Assembly (NCBI RefSeq): GCF_034676705.1
Contig: NZ_JAUCBS010000002.1
Span: 320,001 to 384,000, forward strand
DNA: 64,000 nt
DNA from: Gemmobacter sp.
GTDB lineage: Bacteria; Pseudomonadota; Alphaproteobacteria; Rhodobacterales; Rhodobacteraceae
Direction: 5' to 3'
In this document: piece by piece, positions 48,983 through 56,937 of the stretch
Layout of the letters: the number at the start of each line of letters is the position of its first letter
Numbering within the stretch: position 1 is the stretch's first letter
The notes under the pieces: model-generated
The model's input: only the letters and a program-made list of their open reading frames with translations
Told to the model about the DNA's origin: nothing
Database searches by the model: none
Translations under genes and position numbers: made by a program

Positions 48983-50449
48983 TTACTGTCCTTTCCCGTT
49001 GAATACCGTACCCGCGCTGACCCGGCTGGACGATCCTTCGGCCTGGAACCAGAAGGTGATGTCCGTGCGCGCCGTCTGGGCCGCAGGCGACCCCGCGGGG
49101 GCGATGATGTAGACCCGCTGCTGCAAGGTAGCATCGGGGGCCATCCGCGCCGTGGCCGCGCTTTCGCCCTCCAGTTCTAGCCGCAAACCGGGCGGCGCGT
49201 CGATGGAGAAGGACAGCGTGCGTTCCTCGTGGAACTTGTTGCGCAGGCGGATGTCATAGGTGTTGCGGATGGACCCGTCCGACAGGGTGACGAAGGTGGG
49301 GTTGCGCACCGGGGTCACGTTCACGTCGATGTCCGACCGCAGGAACAGCGCCACCACCAGGCCGACGCCAACGGCAAGCCACATGGTGGTATACATGATG
49401 GTCCGGGGCCGCAGGATATGCTTCCAGACGGGTTTCGGCGGGCTGCCGGCGCGTTCGGCGGTTTCGTCGGTCAGGGCCATGTAGTCGATCAGGCCGCGCG
49501 GCTTGCCGATGCGGTCCATCGTATCGTTGCAGGCGTCGATGCACAGCCCGCAGGTGATGCAGGCCAGCTGCTGGCCGTTACGAATGTCGATGCCCATGGG
49601 GCAGACGTTGACGCAGGCCATGCAGTCGATGCAATCGCCCTGTGCCACCTCGGGGGTGGCCGCACCCTTTTTCAGCTTGCCACGCGGCTCGCCCCGCCAG
49701 CTGCGATAGCCGACGGTGATGGTGTCTTCATCCATCATCGCGGCCTGGATGCGCGGCCAGGGGCAGGCATAGATGCAGATCTGTTCGCGGGCAAAGCCGC
49801 CAAAGACAAAGGTGGTGGCGGTCAGCGTCAGGATGGTCAGATAGGCGACCGGATGGGCAGAAAAGGTCAGCAGATCGCGCAACAGGCTGGGCGCATCGGT
49901 GAAATAGAACACCCAGGCGCCACCCGTGGCCACCGCGATCAGCAGGTAGGCCAGCCATTTGGTCAGCCGCTTGCGGACCTTTTCCGCGTTCCAGGCCTGC
50001 CGGTGCAGGCGCAGGCGGGCGTTGCGGTCGCCCTCGATCCAGCGTTCGACCAGGATGAACAGGTCGGTCCATACCGTCTGCGGGCAGGCATAGCCGCACC
50101 ACACGCGACCGGCGGCCGAGGTGAACAGGAACAGCCCCAGCCCCGCCATGATCAGCAGGCCGGCGACAAAGTAGAATTCGTGCGGCCAGATCTCGACCAT
50201 GAAGAAGAAGAATCGCCGGTTCGCCAGATCCACCAGAACCGCCTGATCGGGCATGTTCGGACCCCGGTCCCAGCGGATCCAGGGTGTCAGGTAATAGATG
50301 CCCAGGGTGATCGCCATGATCCACCATTTCAGCGTGCGGAAGTTCCCCTTCACACGACGGGGAAATACCGGCTCGCGGGCGGCATACAGGCTGGGCGGGT
50401 TGCTCGAATCGGCTGGCAAGGGACTGCTCCCGGGGTTTTGGCTGACCAT
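48983..50449 (-). CDS. ccoG: Cytochrome c oxidase accessory protein CcoG (FixG)
   Basis: Polyferredoxin-type membrane protein that reduces copper for CcoI, about 488 residues. It has five membrane helices. Two ferredoxin-type clusters are visible: WCGYACPQTVW, then GDCIDCMACVNVCPMGIDIR and CITCGLCIDACNDTM. A C-terminal IgG-like domain completes it. Start: ATG 50449 lacks a ribosome site. TTG 50419 has GGGAG seven bases upstream and fits a transcription start at ~50442 predicted from the FNR box at 50477-50490, so the shorter form may be real. First gene of ccoGHIS. Confidence 0.94.
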   Translation of the reverse strand: MVSQNPGSSPLPADSSNPPSLYAAREPVFPRRVKGNFRTLKWWIMAITLGIYYLTPWIRWDRGPNMPDQAVLVDLANRRFFFFMVEIWPHEFYFVAGLLIMAGLGLFLFTSAAGRVWCGYACPQTVWTDLFILVERWIEGDRNARLRLHRQAWNAEKVRKRLTKWLAYLLIAVATGGAWVFYFTDAPSLLRDLLTFSAHPVAYLTILTLTATTFVFGGFAREQICIYACPWPRIQAAMMDEDTITVGYRSWRGEPRGKLKKGAATPEVAQGDCIDCMACVNVCPMGIDIRNGQQLACITCGLCIDACNDTMDRIGKPRGLIDYMALTDETAERAGSPPKPVWKHILRPRTIMYTTMWLAVGVGLVVALFLRSDIDVNVTPVRNPTFVTLSDGSIRNTYDIRLRNKFHEERTLSFSIDAPPGLRLELEGESAATARMAPDATLQQRVYIIAPAGSPAAQTARTDITFWFQAEGSSSRVSAGTVFNGKGQ

Positions 50450-50476
50450 CTGTCGCGCATCGGTGCGCATGCTACC

Positions 50477-50490
50477 TTGAGATGGATCAA
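50477..50490 (-). promoter_or_regulatory. FNR box just upstream of ccoG
   Basis: TTGAGATGGATCAA resembles TTGAT-N4-ATCAA (one change in the left half). Its centre lies only 34 bases from ATG 50449 but 64 from TTG 50419, favouring the TTG as translation start. Confidence 0.75.
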
Positions 50491-50530
50491 AATTGCGCAT
50501 GAGCGATGCAACTAAACGACGCACCCGGAC

Positions 50531-50563
50531 AAAAAGGGCCGGAATTCCCAAGGAACCCCGGCC
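50531..50563 (-). terminator. Intrinsic terminator of the candidate small RNA
   Basis: On the minus strand GGCCGGGGTTCC-TTG-GGAATTCCGGCC forms a 12-bp stem (two G-U pairs) followed by CTTTTT. It lies upstream of the ccoG promoter, so it must end a separate transcript. Confidence 0.85.
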
Positions 50564-50643
50564 TATTGGCTGTTTTGTCGCACCGGCACCCCAGGAAACG
50601 CGCGAACAGGACGGGGGCCGGTGCGGGGGCCCTTTCGGGCCTT
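50531..50643 (-). ncRNA. Candidate FnrL-controlled small RNA upstream of ccoG
   Basis: A ~113-nt minus-strand segment with no reading frame but three clear hairpins. The first is GGCCC-GAAA-GGGCC at the 5' end (50628-50641). The second is a long stem, GCACCGGC / GCCGGTGC (50617-50624 with 50580-50587), extended by CCCC/GGGG. The third is the terminator hairpin with T5 at 50531-50563. A FNR box (50678-50691) is centred about 41.5 bases before the predicted 5' end. The second hairpin's loop carries two CCU stretches that could pair with Shine-Dalgarno sequences. Targets are unknown. An untranslated attenuator leader of ccoG is the alternative. Confidence 0.6.
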
Positions 50644-50677
50644 GGGCATACTCTGGCACAATCCGGCGCAGCGCGAC

Positions 50678-50691
50678 TTGACCTGAATCAA
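50678..50691 (-). promoter_or_regulatory. FNR box of the candidate small RNA promoter
   Basis: TTGACCTGAATCAA matches the FNR consensus with one change. Centre 50684.5 predicts a minus-strand start near 50643, at the base of the first hairpin. AGTATG (about 50652-50647) is a plausible -10. Confidence 0.8.
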
Positions 50692-50728
50692 ACGCCATGA
50701 CGACGGGGGCGCGGCAGGCTGTCGCAGG

Positions 50729-51511
50729 CTAGGGCGCCACTCTGCGCAAGCGCAGCTCCAGCCGGCGCAGCGCCACCGACAGGGAAATCGTCAGCCCCAG
50801 ATAGATCAGCGCGACCATGTTGTAGGTCTCGAAGTAGCGGAAATTGCCGGCCGCCAGCACCTTGCCCAGCTGGGTCACATCCGTCACCCCCAGCACCGAT
50901 ACCAGCGAGCTGTCCTTGACAATGGCGATGAAATCGTTGCCCCAGGGCGGCAGGATGGTGCGGAACGCCTGCGGCGCCACGATCAGGCGGAACCGCTGGA
51001 ACCGGCTCAGCCCCAGGGCGCCCGCCGCCTCGACCTGCCCGGCGGGCACGGCCAGGATGCCGGCGCGGAACACCTCGGCCAGGAAGCTGGCATAGGCCAG
51101 CACCAGCGCCAGCACCGCCCGCCAGATCAGCGGCACATCGCGCGCGCTGGCCTGCGGCAGGCCAAGCGCATTCCACCCCTCGACCGCCAGCGGCACGCCG
51201 ACAAAGGCGACATACAGCAGCAGCACCAGAATGGGCACGCCGCGCATCACCTCGACATACAGTCGCGCCAGCTGCCGGATCAGCCAGACCCGCGACAGTG
51301 CCGCCAGTGCCAGCCCCAGCCCCAGCACCGTGGCCCCGGCAAAGGCGCAGACCGTCACCAGCAGCGTGATGCCCAGCCCCTTCCACAGCGTGGCAAGGAT
51401 CTGGACATGGATGTCGGATGTCAGCGCGGCGCCAAGCGCCCACAGCCCGCCCGCCGCCACGATCACCAGCCACAGGGGAAAATCCCCCTGGCCGGGGGAC
51501 GCCGGGGTCAT
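50729..51511 (-). CDS. Polar amino-acid ABC transporter permease
   Basis: A 260-residue HisM-type permease with about six helices. It has the EAA loop EAAGALGLSRFQRFRLIVAPQAFRTILPPWGNDF that contacts the ATPase, and the typical KDSSLVSVLGVTDV near the C-terminus. It follows its binding protein gene by 13 bases. No ATP-binding subunit is adjacent; the nearest amino-acid ATPase is at 57866-58651. A second permease is likewise missing, so this may be a homodimer. Confidence 0.92.
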   Translation of the reverse strand: MTPASPGQGDFPLWLVIVAAGGLWALGAALTSDIHVQILATLWKGLGITLLVTVCAFAGATVLGLGLALAALSRVWLIRQLARLYVEVMRGVPILVLLLYVAFVGVPLAVEGWNALGLPQASARDVPLIWRAVLALVLAYASFLAEVFRAGILAVPAGQVEAAGALGLSRFQRFRLIVAPQAFRTILPPWGNDFIAIVKDSSLVSVLGVTDVTQLGKVLAAGNFRYFETYNMVALIYLGLTISLSVALRRLELRLRRVAP

Positions 51512-51524
51512 GCCCGGGCGGCCA

Positions 51525-52304
51525 TCATTCGCCCATCCTGTAATCCAGGAACCAGCGGATGTTCAGCGCCTCCAGCGTGCCATCGGTCCGCATCGCGGCA
51601 ATGGCGGCGTTCACCGGCCCGACCAGATCGGACCCCTTGGGAAAGATGAAGCCGAAATCCTCGGTCCCCAGTGGATCGCCGACAATCTTCAGCGCGCCGT
51701 CCGATGCGGTGACATAGCCCTGCGCGGCGGTGGAATCCGACAGCACCATATCCACATCGCCCGCCCGCAGCGCCGCCAGACCGGCGCCAAAGGTTTCGAA
51801 TTTCACGATGCGCGAATTGTCCTCGTTGCCGTCCAGCACCTCGTAGACCCCCACATAGAACGGTGTCGTGCCGGGCTGCGCCGCCATCAGCAGCAGGTCG
51901 TCGGCGGCAAAGGCGGCCGCATCGGCGAACCGCGCCTCGTCCCCGCGCACGATCATCAGCATTTCCGACCGCAGGTAGGGATCCGAGAAATCCACCTTTT
52001 CCCGCCGGTCGTCGCGAATGGTGATGCCGGTCATGCCGATGTCATACTGGCCTTCGGACACGGCCGGGATCATCGCATCCCAGCTGATGTTCTGATAGGT
52101 GACGCGGGCGTTCAGCCGCCGGGCGATATCGGCCATGGCGTCATATTCCCAACCCACCGCCTTGCCCTGCCGGTCCAGGAATTGCAGCGGCGGATAGGCG
52201 TTTTCGGTCACCACCACGATCTCGCGCCCTTGCAGATCGGGCAGGGATTGCGCCAGCGCCCCCGAAGCAGTCAGAAACACGGCAAGGATGGTCTGGCGCA
52301 GCAT
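51525..52304 (-). CDS. Amino-acid ABC transporter substrate-binding protein
   Basis: A 259-residue periplasmic binding protein. The signal peptide (MLRQTILAVFLTASGALAQS, about 1-18) is followed by the SBP_bac_3 fold. That includes the carboxylate-binding start TENAYPPLQF, GWEYDAMADIARRL and the GMTGITIRDDRREKVDFSDPY signature. Start 52304 places the signal peptide correctly. It forms a two-gene unit with the following permease. Confidence 0.92.
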   Translation of the reverse strand: MLRQTILAVFLTASGALAQSLPDLQGREIVVVTENAYPPLQFLDRQGKAVGWEYDAMADIARRLNARVTYQNISWDAMIPAVSEGQYDIGMTGITIRDDRREKVDFSDPYLRSEMLMIVRGDEARFADAAAFAADDLLLMAAQPGTTPFYVGVYEVLDGNEDNSRIVKFETFGAGLAALRAGDVDMVLSDSTAAQGYVTASDGALKIVGDPLGTEDFGFIFPKGSDLVGPVNAAIAAMRTDGTLEALNIRWFLDYRMGE

Positions 52305-52387
52305 GGGCAGTCTCCGGTCTGGAATCCGGGGCAGTATGCAGGGCAGGCGGCAAATTTCCAGCCCTTTGCAAGCGGTTGTGAAAAACC

Positions 52388-53428
52388 CTAGCCCCGCGTG
52401 TGACCGCAGACCGGGCAATCGGCACGGCGGTGGATGCCTACGGTCCGCGTCTCGCCATACAATCCGTCATAGATCATCAGGCGCCCCGCCAGCGTCTGCC
52501 CTGCCCCGGTCAGGTGCTTGACCGCCTCCAGTGCCATGAGGGATCCGACGACACCGGGCAAGGGCGCCACCACGCCCGCCTCGGCACAGCTGGGCACCAG
52601 CCCCGGGGCGGGGCGCACCGGAAAGACGCATTCATAGCACGGCCCGCCCGCCGCCGGGTGGAACAGCGATACCTGCCCTTCCCACTGGGCAATGGCGCCG
52701 GAAATCAGCGGCTTGCCCAGTTCGGCGCAGATGCGGTTGACCAGATAGCGCGTGTCGAAATTGTCGGTGCCGTCCAGCACCAGATCATGTTCGGCAATCA
52801 GCGCGCGGGCGGCGGGCTCATCCAGCCGGCGTTCATAGGGGCGCAGGTCCACATGCGGGTTCAGCGCCCGGGCGGCAATCTGGGCCGACCGCACCTTGGC
52901 CATGCCGATCCGGTCGTCGGTGTGCAGGATCTGGCGTTGCAGGTTGCCCGGATCGACCGTGTCGTCATCGACCACGCCGATGGTGCCCACCCCGGCGGCC
53001 GCCAGATACAGCACCACCGGGCTGCCAAGGCCGCCTGCCCCCACCACCAGCACGCGCGCCTGTTTCAGCCGCACCTGCCCGGGGCCGCCGATCTCTCGCA
53101 GCACGATATGGCGGGCATAGCGGTTGAGTTCGGCCTCGGAAAACGGTCCCGTGGCCACGGGCGCCGCCACCGGCACGGCCCGGTTGCGCAGCCACCGCAG
53201 CGCGGCACGATAGCCTGCAACCAGCAGCACCAGCCCGCCGAACACCAGCCAGGGTTCCACCCGCCCGCCGGTGGCCACGCGCAGGGCCGCCGTTTCCGGC
53301 AGCACCAGCTGCGCCAGCACCACCGCCACATACAGCAGCCCCAGCGCCACCAGCCGCAGCCGGCGCGGCAGGCCCAGTGCGGCGCCCCCCAGCCAGATCG
53401 CGACTGCCAGCGCCAGCACCGCCATCAT
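52388..53428 (-). CDS. MoeB/ThiF-family adenylyltransferase with N-terminal membrane region
   Basis: E1-like enzyme that adenylates a ubiquitin-like sulfur carrier (MoaD or ThiS). Of 346 residues, the first ~80 hold two to three hydrophobic helices (LALAVAIWLGGAALGL; LRLVALGLLYVAVVLAQLVL; WLVFGGLVLLVAGYRAAL). The catalytic domain follows: VVGAGGLGSP nucleotide loop, the R-finger RQILH and DGTDNFDTRYLVN. Zinc Cys are in CYECVFP and CPVCGH. Cytosolic MoeB normally lacks membrane helices, so this one is tethered. It is followed by a substrate-binding protein gene and preceded by dut on the same strand. Confidence 0.9.
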   Translation of the reverse strand: MMAVLALAVAIWLGGAALGLPRRLRLVALGLLYVAVVLAQLVLPETAALRVATGGRVEPWLVFGGLVLLVAGYRAALRWLRNRAVPVAAPVATGPFSEAELNRYARHIVLREIGGPGQVRLKQARVLVVGAGGLGSPVVLYLAAAGVGTIGVVDDDTVDPGNLQRQILHTDDRIGMAKVRSAQIAARALNPHVDLRPYERRLDEPAARALIAEHDLVLDGTDNFDTRYLVNRICAELGKPLISGAIAQWEGQVSLFHPAAGGPCYECVFPVRPAPGLVPSCAEAGVVAPLPGVVGSLMALEAVKHLTGAGQTLAGRLMIYDGLYGETRTVGIHRRADCPVCGHTRG

Positions 53429-53431
53429 GGC

Positions 53432-53887
53432 CTAGGCCCCCGTGGACCCAAAGCCGCCCGCCCCGCGCGCGGTCTGTTCGCTGAACTCGGCCACCACCTG
53501 GAATTCGGGGCGCACCACGGGCACAAAGATCATCTGGGCAATCCGCTCGCCCGGTTCGATCAGCAGGGGGTCGGTGCCGGGGCCATTGCGGTTCCAGACG
53601 CTGATCATGATCTGGCCGGTGTAATCCGGGTCGATCAGGCCCACGGAATTGCCCATGACCAGCCCGCGCTTGTGCCCGGCGCCCGACCGCGGCAGCACCA
53701 GCGCCGCAAACGAGAAATCCCCGAACGACAGCGCGATGCCCGACGGCACCAGCACCGCCGGCGATTGCGGCACGATGGCCAGCGGCGCGTCGATGCAGGC
53801 GAACAGATCCACCGCCGCGGCGCCCGCCGTCTGGTAGGCCGGCAGGCCCCAGTCGTTCAGCCGGGGGTCGATGACCTTGATCTGCAT
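53432..53887 (-). CDS. dut: Deoxyuridine 5'-triphosphate nucleotidohydrolase (dUTPase)
   Basis: Trimeric dUTPase that hydrolyses dUTP to dUMP, 151 residues. The five motifs are seen: AGAAAVDLFAC, PRSGAGHK, GLIDPDYTGQI, ERIAQMIFVPV and the Gly-rich C-terminal RGAGGFGSTG. The first ATG giving this layout is at 53887. It is closely followed by the MoeB-like gene (3 bases), indicating co-transcription. Confidence 0.96.
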   Translation of the reverse strand: MQIKVIDPRLNDWGLPAYQTAGAAAVDLFACIDAPLAIVPQSPAVLVPSGIALSFGDFSFAALVLPRSGAGHKRGLVMGNSVGLIDPDYTGQIMISVWNRNGPGTDPLLIEPGERIAQMIFVPVVRPEFQVVAEFSEQTARGAGGFGSTGA

Positions 53888-53953
53888 TGCGGGTTCCCCT
53901 TCGGCTGTTGCCCGACGCATATAGCAACCGCGCCACGCCGCGGCCAGCCGCCA

Positions 53954-54718
53954 TCAGCCCCAGACCGGCATTCCCGTGATCGCCGCCAGCGCGATCAGCG
54001 CCATGGACAACCAGCGGAACACCGCCGGATCGGCCAGCCCGAACATGCGCATGCCCAGCAGCACCCCGCCCATATAGGCCGGCATCACGAACACCGCCAA
54101 CCCGATCACCGGCGCCCCGATCAGCCCGCCCAGGCCATAGAACACCAGGCTGGCAATCGAGGTCAGGGCGAAATACAGCATGATGTTGGCCCGCAGCATC
54201 GTCAGCGGACGCGGCATGCCCAGCCAGAAGGCCACGATGGGCGGCCCGCCGATCTGCGCCAGACCGCTGAGGATGCCACCCAGGCCCCCCGCCGCCATCA
54301 GCGCGGGCGCCCGCGCCGCGCCCTTCCAGCGCCAGCCGCTGATCAGCAGCGCCAGCAGCCCCAGCACGATGGCGCAAATCCCCCAGCGCACCGCCACCGG
54401 GTCCACCACCAGCAACGCGGCCAGCCCCAGCGGCATGCCGAACAGCGCGCCCAGCACCATGATCAGGACCGGGCGCCGCTCTGCCTGTTGCCAGGCGGGG
54501 GGAATGGTGGGAATGGCGCCGACCAGATCGGTGATCAGCAGCAGCGCGGCCGCCTTTTGCGGCCCGATCAGCATGCTGGCCAGCGGAATGAAGATCAGCC
54601 CGGCGCCAAAGCCGGAGAACCCCCGTGCACAGCCCGCGACCAGCGCGATCAGCAGCAGCGCGGCAAAGGTCGCCGGGCTGACGGTGCCCCAGGGGGAAAA
54701 GGCGGCAAGCATCTGCAT
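53954..54718 (-). CDS. TauE/SafE-family sulfite/sulfonate exporter
   Basis: A 254-residue membrane protein with about eight helices in two halves. The TauE/SafE repeat signature GFSGFGAGLIFIPLASML is in the first half and GGLGGILSGLAQIGGPPIVAFWLG in the second. Such proteins export sulfite, sulfoacetate or other organosulfur anions. It lies three bases downstream of the FAD-oxidoreductase gene in the same orientation, placing it at the end of the amino-compound catabolic block. Confidence 0.9.
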   Translation of the reverse strand: MQMLAAFSPWGTVSPATFAALLLIALVAGCARGFSGFGAGLIFIPLASMLIGPQKAAALLLITDLVGAIPTIPPAWQQAERRPVLIMVLGALFGMPLGLAALLVVDPVAVRWGICAIVLGLLALLISGWRWKGAARAPALMAAGGLGGILSGLAQIGGPPIVAFWLGMPRPLTMLRANIMLYFALTSIASLVFYGLGGLIGAPVIGLAVFVMPAYMGGVLLGMRMFGLADPAVFRWLSMALIALAAITGMPVWG

Positions 54719-54721
54719 GGG

Positions 54722-55966
54722 CTAGAACCGCGCCGGATCGAACGGGCCGGCATCGACCGGCGGGGCGCGGCCGGCGATCTGCGCAGCCAGGATGGCCCCG
54801 GTCACCGGGGCGGTGGCAAAGCCGATGTGGCCATGCCCGGTCGCCAGCCACATCCCCGGCAGGCGCGGCACGGCGCCGATGGCCGGCAGGCCATCCGGGC
54901 ACGATGGCCGTATCCCCGACCGCCAGTCGGGCAAGGCAGTGTCGGCATCGCCCAGCACCGCCCGCGCCGCCGCCACGGCAAGGTGCAACTGCGTCAGGTC
55001 GGGCGGGGTGCCGATGGCCGCCAGTTCCACCCCGGTGGACACGCGGATGCCTTCCTGCATCGGCGACATGACGAACCCGCGTGACACGTCGATCACCGGG
55101 CGCGACAGGCGCAGGCCCGGGGTGGTCAGATGGGCCGAATAACCGCGTTCGCCCACCATGGGCAGGCGCGCGCCCAGCGGCCCCAGCAGGCGCGGCGTCC
55201 AGGCCCCGGCGGCCAGCACCAGATGGGGCGCCGTGAACACCTGCCCCTGCGCCACCGCCAGCCAGCCATCGGCCGATGCCGCGATGCGCCCGACCTGCGC
55301 CCGCGCGATCTGGCCCCCCAGCGCCAGAAAGCGCGCCAGATAGCCCAGCCCCACCGCCTGCGGATTATCGGCCGACCAGGCCTGATGCATGTGCAGGGCA
55401 TGGTCGTAAACCGGGGCCAGCCCCGGTTCCAGCGCCGAAATGCCCGCGCGGTCCAGCGGCTGCACCGGCACGCCCAGCCGTTGCATCAGCGCAAGTTCCG
55501 CCCGGTGGCCCGGCCCCCGGGGCACCCGCCACAGCTTGGTCCAGCCGGTCTGGCGGAAATGGCCCAGCACCCGCGCCTCGGTCGCCAGGGCCTGATGCGC
55601 CGGCCAGGCCGCGCGCACCAGCGGGGTCAGCGCATGGGCCGTGGCCAGGACCGAGGCGGCATTGGCCCGGGCCAGAAACCGGGCGATCCAGCCCGCCATG
55701 CCCGGCAACTGCGCATGGCGCAGCCGCAGCGACGGGTCGCGGTTCAGCAGATAGCGCGGCAGCGCCCGCCACAGCCCCGGCCCGGCCAGCGGCAGGATGG
55801 AACTGGTCGACACCACCGCCGCATTCACCCGCGACGCGGCATCGCAGGGATCGGCCCCGTCCAGCAGCAGCACCTGCCGGCCCTGCTGCTGCAAGGTCAG
55901 CGCGACCGACACGCCGACAATGCCGGCGCCGACGACAAGGACTTCGGGCGCGGAACCGGCGGTCAT
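54722..55966 (-). CDS. FAD-dependent amino-acid oxidoreductase (DadA-like)
   Basis: A 414-residue DAO-family enzyme. The FAD dinucleotide loop VVGAGIVGVSVALTLQQQGRQVLLLD is at about 10-35. The C-terminal FAD region reads RLPGMWLATGHGHIGFATAPVTG. Overall it resembles D-amino-acid dehydrogenase or glycine/sarcosine-type oxidases acting on a primary or secondary amine. It overlaps the ornithine-cyclodeaminase-like gene upstream by ATGA and is three bases from the TauE gene. Confidence 0.9.
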   Translation of the reverse strand: MTAGSAPEVLVVGAGIVGVSVALTLQQQGRQVLLLDGADPCDAASRVNAAVVSTSSILPLAGPGLWRALPRYLLNRDPSLRLRHAQLPGMAGWIARFLARANAASVLATAHALTPLVRAAWPAHQALATEARVLGHFRQTGWTKLWRVPRGPGHRAELALMQRLGVPVQPLDRAGISALEPGLAPVYDHALHMHQAWSADNPQAVGLGYLARFLALGGQIARAQVGRIAASADGWLAVAQGQVFTAPHLVLAAGAWTPRLLGPLGARLPMVGERGYSAHLTTPGLRLSRPVIDVSRGFVMSPMQEGIRVSTGVELAAIGTPPDLTQLHLAVAAARAVLGDADTALPDWRSGIRPSCPDGLPAIGAVPRLPGMWLATGHGHIGFATAPVTGAILAAQIAGRAPPVDAGPFDPARF

Positions 55967-56937
55967 GGCGCCAGCAGCGTACCCAGCCCGGCCGCGCGGG
56001 CGCGGGTCGCCACCTCGGATGCCAGCGCCAGATCGGCCAGGGCGATGCCGGCGAACAACAGGCAGGTGCGCTGGCTGTCCGACTGGCGGCCGGGGTGCCG
56101 CCCTGTCACCAGATCGCCGATTTCGGCGTGGTAGGGGCCGGCCGACACCAGCTTGCCCTGCGCGGCGATCTCGCGGCTCTGGCCGGCATCATCGGTCGCG
56201 ACCAGATCAAAGGCGCCATCCCACTGCGCGCCATCCCAGGTGCGCCCCAGATCGACCGCCGACAGAAAGCTGCCCGGCGCCAGCCAGCGCGGGTCCAGGA
56301 ACGGCTTCAGCCCGGTGGCCGGCGGCACGCTGGTGACCACCACATCCATGCCGCGCACCGCCTGTTCGGCCGTGGCCGCATGATGCACCACCAGCCCGGC
56401 CGCCGCCGCATGGGCGCTGAAACTGTCCAGCGACCCTGCGGACCGGCCGAACACCGTCACCTCGGCCAGATCGGGCAACACCAGCCGCAGCGCATCCAGG
56501 TTGGACCGCGCCTGCAACCCTGCCCCGACGAACCCCGCCCGCCGGCTGCCCGCCCGCGCCAGATGGCGCGCGGCGATGCCGGTGCAGGCGGCGGTGCGGG
56601 TGGCGGTGATCCAGCCGGCATCCATCATGGCCCGGGTCTGCCCGGTTTCCAGATCGGACAACACGATCAGCCCGTGGATGTTGGGCAGGCCCCGCGCCCC
56701 GTTTCCGGCCCGCACCGACAGCCATTTTACCCCCGACACCGGCGGCGCACGCAACGCGCCGACCAGCGCCTGCACCACATCGCCCCCGGCAATCGGGATC
56801 GAGGCCTTGGGGATCAGCCAGCTGTCCCCGTCTGCCTTGGCCCGGAACGCCTGGGTCACCGCCACCTCGGCCTGCGCCGCGCCAAGACCAAGCGCGGCGA
56901 TGTCGCCGGCCGACAGATACAGGATGCGGTCGTCCAT
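55963..56937 (-). CDS. Ornithine cyclodeaminase / mu-crystallin family protein
   Basis: A 324-residue NAD(P)-dependent enzyme. The Rossmann motif is GFVGAGLQARSNL, and the substrate region includes KWLSVRAGNG and ATRTAACTGIAARHLA. The family includes ornithine cyclodeaminase, alanine dehydrogenase and ketimine reductases, so it may reduce a cyclic or linear imine. ATG 56937 overlaps the aminotransferase stop by one base (TGATG). It is part of a translationally coupled set with the aminotransferase and FAD oxidoreductase. Confidence 0.9.
   Translation of the reverse strand: MDDRILYLSAGDIAALGLGAAQAEVAVTQAFRAKADGDSWLIPKASIPIAGGDVVQALVGALRAPPVSGVKWLSVRAGNGARGLPNIHGLIVLSDLETGQTRAMMDAGWITATRTAACTGIAARHLARAGSRRAGFVGAGLQARSNLDALRLVLPDLAEVTVFGRSAGSLDSFSAHAAAAGLVVHHAATAEQAVRGMDVVVTSVPPATGLKPFLDPRWLAPGSFLSAVDLGRTWDGAQWDGAFDLVATDDAGQSREIAAQGKLVSAGPYHAEIGDLVTGRHPGRQSDSQRTCLLFAGIALADLALASEVATRARAAGLGTLLAP

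Noticed and set aside
41550..50449. cbb3 region as a horizontally acquired island
   Set aside because: Gene order, codon use and FNR control match the expected vertical cco cluster of this group; no mobile element flanks it.
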